DNA from: Fructobacillus broussonetiae
GTDB lineage: Bacteria; Bacillota; Bacilli; Lactobacillales; Lactobacillaceae
Direction: 5' to 3'
Assembly (NCBI RefSeq): GCF_018437275.1
Contig: NZ_JAAMFK010000002.1
Span: 121,190-185,189 of the forward strand
DNA length: 64,000 nucleotides
Position numbers and translations under genes: made by a program. Below the pieces are notes generated by a model that did no database searches, had not been told where the DNA came from, and saw only the letters and a program-made list of their open reading frames with translations. Shown piece by piece: positions 28,817-37,042 of this stretch; position 1 is the first letter of the stretch; each line of letters opens with the position of its first letter.

Positions 28817-28837
28817 ATTTATTTTAGGAGGTTTTTT

Positions 28838-29701
28838 ATGCTGAAAGCAGAACGTGCTCATGACCTAGGTCCTGACTTTGTGACCCGGTTAAATTTGCAA
28901 GATCCACACGACTTAAAGCCAGTATCTGGTGGGGATGTCAACTGGGCCTTTTCGATTTATTCCGGAAACAAACGCTACTTCTTGAAGGTGCAACCAAATC
29001 AAGATAAGCATTACTTTGATTCAGAGGTTGCTTCTCTTAAAGCCTTGGGCCATTCTGTGACGGTGCCAAAAGTAATTAAGCAAGGGGAGAACCGCGGCTT
29101 TGCTTACCTACTTTTGTCATGGGTCTCAAACGGTCCGGCCAACCAAGGTGACTTAGGACGTGCTCTGGCTGTCTTGCACCAGGAAAAGGGTGAAAAGTGT
29201 GGCTTTGACCTGTCAAACGAATACGACGCCGTTCCAAAGGATAACACTTGGACGGATTCATGGGCGGAATTCTTTGTTCACCGTCGTCTTGAACCATTAA
29301 TGCAACAAGCAATCAAGAAGGGCTTTTGGTTAACACAGCGTGGTGATCACTTCGATAACTTGAAGAAGACCATCTTAAACGATGAACACGCCAAAAACGT
29401 AAAGCCATCACTCTTGCACGGTGACCTATGGGCGGGAAACTTTATGTTTGATGAAAAGGGTCAACCCGTCTTTATCGACCCAAACGCCTTCTACGGAGAC
29501 CGTGAATATGACCTTGTCGTTTCAAAGGTATTTCCTGGATTTGGTAAGGCTTTCTACGAAGCCTATGAAAAGGCATACCCATTGGAAGAAGGCTATGAAG
29601 ACCGGTTTAATTGGTATGAGTTCTACTACATCTTGATGCACTTCGTTCGCTTTGGTGACATCTACGCCCCACGTCTGAACCGTTTGCTCTTGCAGTTCTA
29701 A
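28838..29701 (+). CDS. Fructosamine kinase family protein
   Basis: A 287-residue APH-like kinase. Family members phosphorylate ribulosamine/fructosamine adducts on proteins to trigger deglycation, or free Amadori sugars. The catalytic loop is HGDLWAGNFMF from His194, with metal-binding FIDPNAFYGDREYDL, and the N-lobe has YFLKVQPNQ with the ATP-site lysine. AGGAGG at 28826-28831 precedes the ATG. Likely controlled by the leader-peptide/terminator element upstream. Confidence 0.9.
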   Translation: MLKAERAHDLGPDFVTRLNLQDPHDLKPVSGGDVNWAFSIYSGNKRYFLKVQPNQDKHYFDSEVASLKALGHSVTVPKVIKQGENRGFAYLLLSWVSNGPANQGDLGRALAVLHQEKGEKCGFDLSNEYDAVPKDNTWTDSWAEFFVHRRLEPLMQQAIKKGFWLTQRGDHFDNLKKTILNDEHAKNVKPSLLHGDLWAGNFMFDEKGQPVFIDPNAFYGDREYDLVVSKVFPGFGKAFYEAYEKAYPLEEGYEDRFNWYEFYYILMHFVRFGDIYAPRLNRLLLQF

Positions 29702-29778
29702 GTGTTTTTTTAAATAAGCGAGTTGACAGGCCCAAGCCAGCTCGCTATACTCTTAGCATTGATGTTAGGAGATTTCGG

Positions 29779-30369
29779 ATGAATACGAATACGAAGAACC
29801 AAAAATTTGTGGCAACGACTATTTTCGTTGCCATCATCTTGTTGCAGTCGGCCGTGCCATTCTTAGGATACGTTCCGCTGGGAGCTTTCTTTGTTGGTGC
29901 CTCAGCCGTTATTTTGCCGGCAACCGTTTCGTTGGCAGCGATTGTCTTGGGCGCAAAGCCGGGGATGATCGTGGCCTTTTTCTGGGCATCCTTTTCTTTT
30001 GTTCGAGCCTTGTTGCACCCCGGTACATTTGGGGCCTTGCTCTTTTCAAATCCAGTGATTGCCTACGTGCCCCGGATTTTAGTCGGGTTGATTATCGGAC
30101 TTGTAGCGAAACGTTTCCTCCAAAACAAAACGTCTAGCCTACGTCTCTTTTCACTCGGGGCCATGTCCGCCTTGATTAATACCGCTTTCGCCATTCTATT
30201 CGCTTGGTTGTCGCTTACGATTTTGCCAACAAACGCCTATGGGATTCCAAGTCACAACTTGCTCTTCTGGCTCGTTTCTGTTCTGGCCTTTAACTTCGTT
30301 TTTGAAGTGGTGATGAACGGCTTGATTGTCATGGCCGTGGGCCGTGTGCTCGTAAAAAAGAATGATTAA
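29779..30369 (+). CDS. ECF transporter substrate-binding (S) component
   Basis: A 196-residue protein with six hydrophobic helices and the ECF S-component pattern. Its N-terminal AATTIFVAIILLQS-like helix, FLGYVPLGAFFVGASA and an interior small-residue-rich helix would contact EcfT. The layout around PFLGYVPLG and HPGTFGALLFSNPV recalls PanT-type (pantothenate) S components, but the vitamin cannot be assigned by reading alone. No ECF A or T genes lie nearby, as expected for group II systems sharing one energy module. GTTAGGAG precedes ATG 29779. Confidence 0.8.
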   Translation: MNTNTKNQKFVATTIFVAIILLQSAVPFLGYVPLGAFFVGASAVILPATVSLAAIVLGAKPGMIVAFFWASFSFVRALLHPGTFGALLFSNPVIAYVPRILVGLIIGLVAKRFLQNKTSSLRLFSLGAMSALINTAFAILFAWLSLTILPTNAYGIPSHNLLFWLVSVLAFNFVFEVVMNGLIVMAVGRVLVKKND

Positions 30370-30376
30370 CAGTGCG

Positions 30377-30407
30377 AAAAAGCCATCCATTTCGGATGGC
30401 TTTTTTT
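30377..30407 (+). terminator. Terminator after the ECF S gene
   Basis: AAAAAGCCATCC/GGATGGCTTTTT stem; nearly the same sequence as the terminator after asp3. Confidence 0.88.
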
Positions 30408-30526
30408 ATTTGGGGCTTTTGCGTGACCTAAACGACATGAAAGGTTGAAAAAGATTGACGAAGGTGTTGAAGAAGGTGATAGTGAAGGTGTAAATGGGGG
30501 AGTTGCTGCATGGAAAGGAGAAATCG

Positions 30527-31096
30527 ATGCAGCAAGTAAGGGAAGTGCTTCCCGTGTTGGTTGAACTGGCACAAATTGTTAACCCCTTGGGGATTTTTAT
30601 TGCCCTAGTGGTTTATCACAAAAACGTGTGTGATCGAGAGGAGGATAAGAAAAGAGAACGGGTATTGCAGTCGATTCTATTCTTGGAGAAGTTTGAGAGC
30701 GATTGGCGACAAGAAATAAAGCGATTAAATGACATGTATCTTGCCGAAATTAGGAAAAAGAAACAAGCGCTGTATGGCGATAAATCCAAAGAAAGGATTC
30801 ATCAACATCAAATAGACGAGGCTGAAAAAGAAATCTATTGGCACGTCGAGGAAAAATTACAGATGAAAAAATATTTTAATAAGTTAGAGTATTTATCTCT
30901 GTATCTCAATTACCGAGTCGTTGATATTGAAATCGTCCTGCCGATTATTGAAAAGCAGATCATGGCCTTTGCAGAAACCAGTTTTGAGATGAAAATAAAG
31001 GAAAATGATGAAACTGACTATGTACAATTAAAAAAATTAATCGCGACACTAAAGAAAAAAGAGGAGAACAAACATGAACGATCAAGAAAGATTTGA
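30527..31096 (+). CDS. Hypothetical membrane-anchored coiled-coil protein
   Basis: 189 residues from ATG 30527 with AAAGGAG at 30514-30520. One hydrophobic segment near the N-terminus (VNPLGIFIALVVYH, about residues 20-33) is followed by a long, highly charged helical body (REEDKKRERVLQSILFLEKF, KKKQALYGDKSKERIHQHQ) ending in lysines. It resembles DUF4760-type small membrane proteins of mobile elements, but I do not recognise a family with certainty. AT content and rare-codon use (AAA, ATA, GAG, TTA) differ sharply from the AAG/GAA-biased neighbours, which suggests acquisition. It overlaps the next small gene. Confidence 0.65.
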   Translation: MQQVREVLPVLVELAQIVNPLGIFIALVVYHKNVCDREEDKKRERVLQSILFLEKFESDWRQEIKRLNDMYLAEIRKKKQALYGDKSKERIHQHQIDEAEKEIYWHVEEKLQMKKYFNKLEYLSLYLNYRVVDIEIVLPIIEKQIMAFAETSFEMKIKENDETDYVQLKKLIATLKKKEENKHERSRKI

Positions 31097-31229
31097 AAGA
31101 GATTTAGAAGAGCTTAGGCGTGAAACGGCTATTTTACGAGCTAGAAACGAAAAGGAGGAGAAGGAAAAAGGGCCCGATGGTTATTATTGGGATGCCGTTC
31201 GAGAATTTTCCGGTATTATTCTTCGATAA
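31074..31229 (+). CDS. Small hypothetical protein, 51 residues
   Basis: Starts ATG 31074 behind GAGGAG, overlapping the previous gene by 23 bases, and reads MNDQERFERDLEELRRETA then ILRARNEKEEKEKGPD onward to GIILR. It is a charged coiled coil followed by a short aromatic tail (GYYWDAVREF). It is translationally linked to the previous gene and of the same unusual composition. No function recognised. It ends right before the terminator next to tRNA-Arg. Confidence 0.6.
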   Translation: MNDQERFERDLEELRRETAILRARNEKEEKEKGPDGYYWDAVREFSGIILR

Positions 31230-31232
31230 CAA

Positions 31233-31265
31233 AAAAGCCCTTATCCACGATGGACAAGGGCTTTT
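31233..31265. terminator. Bidirectional terminator beside tRNA-Arg
   Basis: AAAAGCCCTT-TCCA/TGGA-AAGGGCTTTT stem; serves the small ORF on plus and the tRNA on minus. Confidence 0.88.
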
Positions 31266-31271
31266 GCATTA

Positions 31272-31344
<73 letters not shown>

Positions 31345-31355
31345 AAACTCACATT

Positions 31356-31384
31356 ATTATAACGAAATTCGACCTTGAAAACAA
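31356..31384 (-). promoter_or_regulatory. Promoter of tRNA-Arg
   Basis: Minus strand TTGTTT, 17-base spacer, TATAAT (31356-31361), 12 bases before the tRNA. Confidence 0.8.
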
Positions 31385-31459
31385 TTTTGAAAGATTGTCA
31401 GTTTACCTTTCATTAAAATCAACTTAAAATGACGGAACCTTTACGCTTTATTAAGGTTC

Positions 31460-31493
31460 TTGAAACAAAGATAAGCTTTATCTTTGCTATACT
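31460..31493 (+). promoter_or_regulatory. dacA promoter with palindrome in the spacer
   Basis: Extended -10 TGC-TATACT (31488-31493) with TTGAAA at 31460-31465. Between them sits AAAGATAA-GCT-TTATCTTT (31467-31485), a perfect 8-bp inverted repeat. The 22-base spacing is too long for a normal -35, so the palindrome may be an operator. Confidence 0.5.
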
Positions 31494-31565
31494 AATTTAG
31501 TAAGATAATTAGTTTAAAAAGGTATAAACCCGGCTTTTTTCGGGATAAGATTAAGAAGAATTATT

Positions 31566-32993
31566 ATGAATTTTAAGTGGCCATTTAAAAAGAAGGAACC
31601 GTACTCCCTTGGAAACCTGCCAACCTATACCCGGCATCAGGTGAACGAACCAAAGAAGCGTCCGGTGAACTTGAAAATTCTTGCCGGCATTTTGCTTTTC
31701 TTGTTGGTTTCTTCATCCGCTTTTGCTGGTGTTGCCTTCTTTGAAAATCGCGATCAAGTTGTGGCAAGTAAGAACAAGGCGGATGGGGAACCGTTGAAGC
31801 TGAAAACGTCAGCTCGAAACGCCTTGGTGATTGACGCTCAAACCGGTCAGATCCTTGGTTCAAAGAACCCTGACCAAAAGATTGGAATTGCTTCCCAGAG
31901 TAAGATGCTCACCGCCTATGCGACCCTGCAGGGAATTGATGACGGTAAGTTTGAGTGGTCGACGCCAGTTAAGATTACGAAGTCTTCTGACTGGTCTTCC
32001 AAAGACATTGATACTTATGCCCACTTGGATATTCACGAAGGCGAAACGTTGACGGTGAAGGAACTCTTCAACGCCATGTTCCTGGCTTCGGCTAACGATG
32101 CTTCCTTGGCATTGGCCGATTACGTGAAGAACAAGGACGAAAGCCAGCAGGAATTCTTGCAACGTTGGGCAAAGAAGCTGGACTTGGATGATTCAACTTG
32201 GTATAACGCCGCTGGTCAGGTGAACGAAGACGCCTTCGACTATGAAGTAAAGTCCGCTAAGAAGAAGGCGGAAAACATGGCAACGCCACGTGACTTGGCC
32301 ATTTTGGCTTACCGTATCTTGCAGGACTATCCTGACATCCGTGGTTACTACGAGAAACTTGGTTTGGTTTACTCACCAAACGGTGATACGACAAAGACAA
32401 AGATCAAGTTAGCCGAAGGTGGTAAGTACAGCCGCGAAATCAAGGACAAGTTGAACAATCCAAAGGGCCTGACTTTTGAAGGAATGAAGACGGGATCGAC
32501 ACCTGATACGGGTGGTGCCTTGACTGGCTTGATTAAAGACAAGGACGGTCACGAGTTCATCACCGTTGTTTCCGGTGCCGGAAAGTATACGGATTCATTT
32601 GAACGCTACCAGATTACGACTGACATCGTGAACCAGGTCGAAGACAACTTTAAAAACGAAGTGGTTAATGAAAAGAGCAAGGTTCCGGGTCAAGGATTAG
32701 CAAAGAACGCCTGGGCCGAATCTGGTTACAGCCACTTGGTCGCAAAGGAAAAGCGTAGCTACTGGATGAAGAAGTCCGAAAAGGGCAAGTTGACCTTTGA
32801 AACGGTTAAGCGGGCCAACACGGACGAAGTGGATGATGATGCCATTGTGAAGTACGTTGGCCCTAACTTAAAGGCTGACTACTTAAAGGGAATTACAGCG
32901 TCCGACTACAAAATCCCATTGACCAACCAAGAAAGTGAAATCCCCGCGGATGAAAATCTATTCTTGAAGCATTGGTTGATGTTTTGGAAGTAA
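31566..32993 (+). CDS. dacA: D-alanyl-D-alanine carboxypeptidase (PBP5 type)
   Basis: Peptidase S11 enzyme that trims the terminal D-Ala of peptidoglycan stem peptides outside the membrane. The 475 residues begin with a basic cytoplasmic stretch and a membrane anchor (ILAGILLFLLVSSSAFAGVA, 37-56). The active site shows SxxK at Ser110-Lys113 (SQSK), SxN at 175-177 (SAN) and KTG at 308-310 (MKTGST). A C-terminal beta domain ends in LFLKHWLMFWK, a possible amphipathic membrane contact. N-terminal uncleaved anchoring differs from the C-terminal helix of E. coli PBP5. Confidence 0.93.
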   Translation: MNFKWPFKKKEPYSLGNLPTYTRHQVNEPKKRPVNLKILAGILLFLLVSSSAFAGVAFFENRDQVVASKNKADGEPLKLKTSARNALVIDAQTGQILGSKNPDQKIGIASQSKMLTAYATLQGIDDGKFEWSTPVKITKSSDWSSKDIDTYAHLDIHEGETLTVKELFNAMFLASANDASLALADYVKNKDESQQEFLQRWAKKLDLDDSTWYNAAGQVNEDAFDYEVKSAKKKAENMATPRDLAILAYRILQDYPDIRGYYEKLGLVYSPNGDTTKTKIKLAEGGKYSREIKDKLNNPKGLTFEGMKTGSTPDTGGALTGLIKDKDGHEFITVVSGAGKYTDSFERYQITTDIVNQVEDNFKNEVVNEKSKVPGQGLAKNAWAESGYSHLVAKEKRSYWMKKSEKGKLTFETVKRANTDEVDDDAIVKYVGPNLKADYLKGITASDYKIPLTNQESEIPADENLFLKHWLMFWK

Positions 32994-33003
32994 GAGCAAA
33001 TAA

Positions 33004-33034
33004 AAAAAGCGGAGCCATCTGGCTCCGCTTTTTG
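33004..33034. terminator. Bidirectional terminator after dacA
   Basis: AAAAAGCGGAGCC/GGCTCCGCTTTTT. Confidence 0.9.
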
Positions 33035-33045
33035 TTTTTATAAAA

Positions 33046-33354
33046 TTACTTTGAAGCGGCTTCTTCAGCACGGTTCTTCAATTCTGAAAGTTGTGAATCC
33101 AATGAGTCGGCAGCTTCGTTCTTCTTAGCAGTTGCTTCTTTCTTCACTGCGTTGAACTTTTCCTTACCGGCTTCGCCCAAGTCAGATGCCTTTTGCTTAC
33201 CGTATGAAACGAAGTCTTGGCCCTTGGCCTTACCAGTTTCAACCATGTCTCCTGCCTTGTCCTTCCAGTCGGCGACGCGGTCGTCGTCCTTCAACAAGAG
33301 GTAGGCCAATGCGGCGTTACCAAACAATGATGCACCTAGCAAAAAGTTCTTCAT
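33046..33354 (-). CDS. YtxH-like general stress protein
   Basis: 102 residues from the ATG at 33354 (MKNFLLGASLFGNAALAYLL), preceded on the minus strand by AAAAGGAG; the ATG seven codons upstream is less well placed. An N-terminal membrane helix is followed by a long amphipathic helix rich in Lys, Glu and Ala (KGQDFVSYGKQKASDLGEAG, KEKFNAVKKEATAKK). This architecture matches YtxH/CsbD-like envelope stress proteins of Firmicutes. Function unknown. Confidence 0.75.
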   Translation of the reverse strand: MKNFLLGASLFGNAALAYLLLKDDDRVADWKDKAGDMVETGKAKGQDFVSYGKQKASDLGEAGKEKFNAVKKEATAKKNEAADSLDSQLSELKNRAEEAASK

Positions 33355-33486
33355 ATGAGACACACTCCTTTTCAATTCGTGTTTTGCTTTAACGTTATAT
33401 CTATTATGGGAGTCACTGTGGGAAAAGTCAACGTGATAAAGGCAAAAAGGCGGGCGGGTCAGGGCTCAAAACTTTCTCTAAAATGA

Positions 33487-33492
33487 TATAAT
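33487..33492 (+). promoter_or_regulatory. -10 box of map
   Basis: TATAAT in TGATATAATA, 33 bases before the ATG. Confidence 0.55.
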
Positions 33493-33524
33493 AAAGCAAG
33501 TTAAAGTTTTAGAAGGAGTCATTC

Positions 33525-34313
33525 ATGATTAGTTTGAAGTCACCACGTGAAATTGAAGCCATGCGCAAGTCCGGAGCCATTATCGCCGGCATGCACCACA
33601 TGCTTCGCGATTTAATTAAGCCCGGTCTGGATACTTGGGAAATTGAAACCAAGTGTAAGGCCTACATCGAAGACCACGGTGGTGTTCCTTTGCAAATCGG
33701 TTTCGAAGGCTTCAAGTATGCCGTGACGGTCTCTGTTAACAGCGAAGTGGCCCACGGATTGCCTCGTAAGGGCTTGAAGTTGAAGAACGGTGACTTAGTT
33801 AAAGTTGATACGGTTGTCGGCTTGGACGGCGCCGTTTCTGACTCTGCTTGGTCATATGCCGTTGGTGAAGTTTCACCAGAAGTTAAGAAGCTCATGGAAG
33901 TGGCCAAGAAGGGACTCTACCTTGGAATCGACCAAGCGGTTGTCGGTAACCGTGTTGGTGACATCGGTGCTGCCATCGACAAGTACGTTTCCGATGAAAT
34001 GGGTTATGGAAATGTCCGTCAATACATCGGTCACGGTGTCGGTCCAACGATGCACGAAGATCCACAAATCCCTCACTTCGGTAAAGCCGGACACGGTTTG
34101 CGCTTGAAGGAAGGAATGACCATCACCATCGAACCAATGGTGAACATGGGCGGCTGGGAAGTTGAAACAGACGAAACCCCAGAAGACGGTTGGACGGTTC
34201 GTACAATCGACGGTTCATGGTCTGCTCAGTACGAACACACGTTGGCCATCACAAAGGATGGTCCAAAGATCTTGACTTCTCAAGATCCAGAAGAAGACGC
34301 AAAGTATTTGTAA
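33525..34313 (+). CDS. map: Methionine aminopeptidase, type I
   Basis: Removes the initiator methionine from nascent proteins. The 262 residues carry the pita-bread metal ligands: VKVDTVVGLDGAVSDSAW (two aspartates), GHGVGPTMHEDPQIPH (histidine), TITIEPMVNMG (glutamate) and SAQYEHTLAIT (glutamate). The start ATG 33525 has AGAAGGAG before it. Confidence 0.97.
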   Translation: MISLKSPREIEAMRKSGAIIAGMHHMLRDLIKPGLDTWEIETKCKAYIEDHGGVPLQIGFEGFKYAVTVSVNSEVAHGLPRKGLKLKNGDLVKVDTVVGLDGAVSDSAWSYAVGEVSPEVKKLMEVAKKGLYLGIDQAVVGNRVGDIGAAIDKYVSDEMGYGNVRQYIGHGVGPTMHEDPQIPHFGKAGHGLRLKEGMTITIEPMVNMGGWEVETDETPEDGWTVRTIDGSWSAQYEHTLAITKDGPKILTSQDPEEDAKYL

Positions 34314-34350
34314 GAACGTAGGAGTTAAAAGCTCCCATTAAGAGGTAACG

Positions 34351-35718
34351 ATGGCACTTCCAGAAGCTTTCATCGCAAAATATCAAGACCTACTTCAAGA
34401 AGAAAGTGGGCCTTTTTTTGATTCTTTGTCAGGTCAAGTGGACAAGGGCTTTCGCATCAACCCGCTGAAGGCTGACCAGAACCCAGTGAACTTGGACTTG
34501 AGTAAGCCCATTGCTTGGTCGAAGTTTGGCTACTTCGGTCAGGTCGATGGAAAGGGCGTGGATCACACGACTGGTCTCGTTTATTCTCAGGAACCATCGG
34601 CGCAGTTTGTAGCCGAAGTGCTGGACGCCAAGCCGGGCGAACGCGTGTTAGATCTCGCCGCCGCACCGGGTGGAAAGTCCACGCAGTTGGCTGGTCAGAT
34701 GATGGGCCAAGGCTTGCTTTGGACCAACGAAATCTTCTTTGGCCGCGCCAAGATTTTGTCTGAAAACATTGAACGCTTTGGTGTTTCAAACGCCATCGTG
34801 TCCTCAGCTGACTCCAAGGATTTGGCAAAGATGTTGCCAACATTCTTTGACAAGGTGCTCTTGGATGCGCCCTGTTCTGGTGAGGGAATGTTTCGAAAGG
34901 ACCCTGACGCCATGACTTACTGGTCAGAAGGCTACCCAGCCGAGTGTGCCGAGCGCACCGAGGGCATCTTGGACAACGCGGTCAAGATGTTAAAGCCTGG
35001 TGGGACTTTGGTATGCTCCACTTGTACCTTTGCGCCGGAAGAAGACGAGAAGATGATGACCTGGTTGCTTGCGACCTATCCGGAGTTTGAGCTTTTGCCG
35101 ATTGATAAAGTCGAGGGCTCGGGCATCAAAGACGGGCGTCCTGAATGGACGGACGGGGATGAGGACATCAAAAAGACCGCACGTCTTTGGCCACAAGACC
35201 TTCCTGGAGAAGGCCACTTCGTGGCAAAGCTTCGTAAAAAAGATGACGCGGAAATGGGTAAGGCTGTTAAGGAAGCTAAGTACGCTAAGTTTGGAAGCGA
35301 GGAAGAAAGCCTGTTAAAGGACTTCTTAGCTGAGACGGTACCAGGCTTGGACGCACCGATGGACCGTATGGTTCGCTTCGGGGACCGCGTGTTCTTGATG
35401 CCTGAAGGCTGCCCAGCCTTTAGCAGCACCAAGGTTAAGATCCTCCGCGCTGGATTGGCACTCGGAACCTTCAAAAAAAAGCGTTTTGAGCCCGACCACG
35501 CGTTGGCGCTTGCCATTCATCCAGAACAAGCCAAGCAGGTGTACGCCCTTGACCTCGACAGCGAGTGGGCGTCATACATTCATGGCGAGGCACTCACCAA
35601 AAAGCTCGACCTAAAAAAAGGGTTCGTGCTCATCACCGCTGGCGGCAACGGCGTCGGTTGGGCGAAGTACGTTAACGGGCAATTGAAGAACTTTTATCCA
35701 AAGGGACTGCGCTTCTAA
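34351..35718 (+). CDS. rsmF: 16S rRNA cytosine-5 methyltransferase, RsmF type
   Basis: NOL1/NOP2/Sun-family enzyme making m5C in rRNA. The 455 residues include an N-terminal RNA-binding part, SAM motif I VLDLAAAPGGKSTQLAGQM, motif IV DAPCSGEGMFRKDP and motif VI cysteine CSTCTFAPEEDE, then the RsmF C-terminal ferredoxin-like and PUA-like segment (FRSFKK..RFEPDHALALA region, ending NFYPKGLRF). The ribosome-binding site AAGAGG precedes ATG 34351. The exact target base is inferred from family only. Confidence 0.92.
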   Translation: MALPEAFIAKYQDLLQEESGPFFDSLSGQVDKGFRINPLKADQNPVNLDLSKPIAWSKFGYFGQVDGKGVDHTTGLVYSQEPSAQFVAEVLDAKPGERVLDLAAAPGGKSTQLAGQMMGQGLLWTNEIFFGRAKILSENIERFGVSNAIVSSADSKDLAKMLPTFFDKVLLDAPCSGEGMFRKDPDAMTYWSEGYPAECAERTEGILDNAVKMLKPGGTLVCSTCTFAPEEDEKMMTWLLATYPEFELLPIDKVEGSGIKDGRPEWTDGDEDIKKTARLWPQDLPGEGHFVAKLRKKDDAEMGKAVKEAKYAKFGSEEESLLKDFLAETVPGLDAPMDRMVRFGDRVFLMPEGCPAFSSTKVKILRAGLALGTFKKKRFEPDHALALAIHPEQAKQVYALDLDSEWASYIHGEALTKKLDLKKGFVLITAGGNGVGWAKYVNGQLKNFYPKGLRF

Positions 35719-35837
35719 GCCGTTTTACACGGTTAAAGCAGTTGGTATGGCGTTTGAAGCGGCCCGAAGGGGCGCGTTTTCAAATAAGCCAAGCCCGCAG
35801 TCTCGGTTCGAATTCATTCACACTAAAGGAGAATCAC

Positions 35838-36176
35838 ATGGCTTTTTCATCCACATTCACCATCAAAAACGTTGGGACTTACTCCATCAGTCCTTCCATC
35901 AAGAAGTTCACGCTAATCGATCTCGGCTTCACCCAAAACAACGCCGGGGCCTTCATTTTGAAGCGTTTCCTTCAACCCGATAAGCTCATCGACCAAGCCA
36001 TTTCATTGAAGATCACCTTCAAGCAGGACCTCTCCGGTGCCAAAGCCGACATCGTCGGCATGGCCGGTGGCCCCGTTTCAATCGGCAAGCAAGACGACGC
36101 TTCCCAAATGGAAGAAATCTTGGCCTTCCACCTGAAGGAACTCGTTGAACGAAACGTATTGGAGCAAACTGTATGA
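35838..36176 (+). CDS. DUF1831 family protein
   Basis: 112 residues from ATG 35838 (MAFSSTFTIKNVGTYSIS), which follows AAAGGAG at 35825-35831; an upstream in-frame ATG at 35742 is not supported. The pattern FTLIDLGFTQNNAGAFILKR and the ending HLKELVERNVLEQTV are characteristic of the small lactic-acid-bacterial DUF1831 family, often found near cysteine desulfurase or phosphatase genes. Function unknown. The stop overlaps the next gene by four bases (ATGA). Confidence 0.85.
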   Translation: MAFSSTFTIKNVGTYSISPSIKKFTLIDLGFTQNNAGAFILKRFLQPDKLIDQAISLKITFKQDLSGAKADIVGMAGGPVSIGKQDDASQMEEILAFHLKELVERNVLEQTV

Positions 36177-36826
36177 CAACTTTTTACTTCGTTCGCCACG
36201 GACAAACCGAATGGAACCTCGAAAAGCGTTTTCAAGGGGCCCACGGTGATTCACCGCTCCTGCAGACGTCATACGACGACATGAAGAAGGTCGCGGGATT
36301 TTTGTCCGACAAGCAGATTAGCCGCGTTTACGCCTCTCCTTTGAAGCGTGCTCGCGTGACCGCTGCCGAGATTCAAAAGGAGCTTCCAGGCAATCCCGAA
36401 CTCTCGTTGCACTCGAACATCATCGAAGTTGGTCTTGGCGACTGGGAAGGTGAGCTCAAGGCAGACGTCATGAAGAACTATCCCGAAGCCTACGACACCT
36501 ACCGCAACCACCTCGAAAAGTTCGAGGGGCAGGGCTTCCATGGTGAGGGGTATACCAAGGCCGTTGCCCGATTCCAGCGTTTCATCAACGAAGTGGCCGA
36601 AAACCACCCGAACGACGCCATTCTCATGGTTGCCCACGGCTTAATCTTGACCTTCGGAATGTCTTCACTTTTGGGCGTTCCACGCGAGGAGATTCGCTCC
36701 CTTGGCGGCCTTTCCAACACGTCCACGACCACGATTGAAAAGAAGCCTGGCGAAGACTTCAGGTTGATCAAGTGGAACGAAACGGATTACTTGAATAAGG
36801 AACAGGACGCCAGCACAACGATTTAG
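36173..36826 (+). CDS. Histidine phosphatase family protein (phosphoglycerate mutase-like)
   Basis: The 217-residue branch-1 histidine phosphatase has the phosphohistidine motif FVRHGQTEWNLEKRFQG near the N-terminus, the ASPLKRARVTAAEI arginine segment and MVAHGLILTFG with the second histidine. These enzymes range from cofactor-dependent mutases to small-molecule phosphatases; residues do not settle which. Translationally coupled to the DUF1831 gene by ATGA overlap. Confidence 0.9.
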   Translation: MTTFYFVRHGQTEWNLEKRFQGAHGDSPLLQTSYDDMKKVAGFLSDKQISRVYASPLKRARVTAAEIQKELPGNPELSLHSNIIEVGLGDWEGELKADVMKNYPEAYDTYRNHLEKFEGQGFHGEGYTKAVARFQRFINEVAENHPNDAILMVAHGLILTFGMSSLLGVPREEIRSLGGLSNTSTTTIEKKPGEDFRLIKWNETDYLNKEQDASTTI

Positions 36827-37042
36827 GTTGATGGCGAAATCAAGGCATCGCGTGCGGTTTTGACTTGGTCATCAATGTTGCCACTTTTATTGGCTACCGA
36901 TGGAAAAGTCTGTTCCGGACCGGACCTTTTCCACAATAAAGGATTATAAAAACTGGGAATTTCCCCAGTGTACATAGCAGTTTACTGAGCAGATTCAGTC
37001 GATTCTGTTTAATAGCAAAGCACATAGAATGAAGCAGAGTGT

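Noticed and set aside
30427..30564. TTG-started 39-codon frame before the AT-rich cassette
   Set aside because: Coding-like composition but no ribosome-binding site; kept only as a possible gene remnant.
32460..32482. Copy of the dispersed TGACTTT motif within dacA
   Set aside because: Explained by coding of Gly-Leu-Thr-Phe-Glu with the usual codons, as in recJ at 6215.
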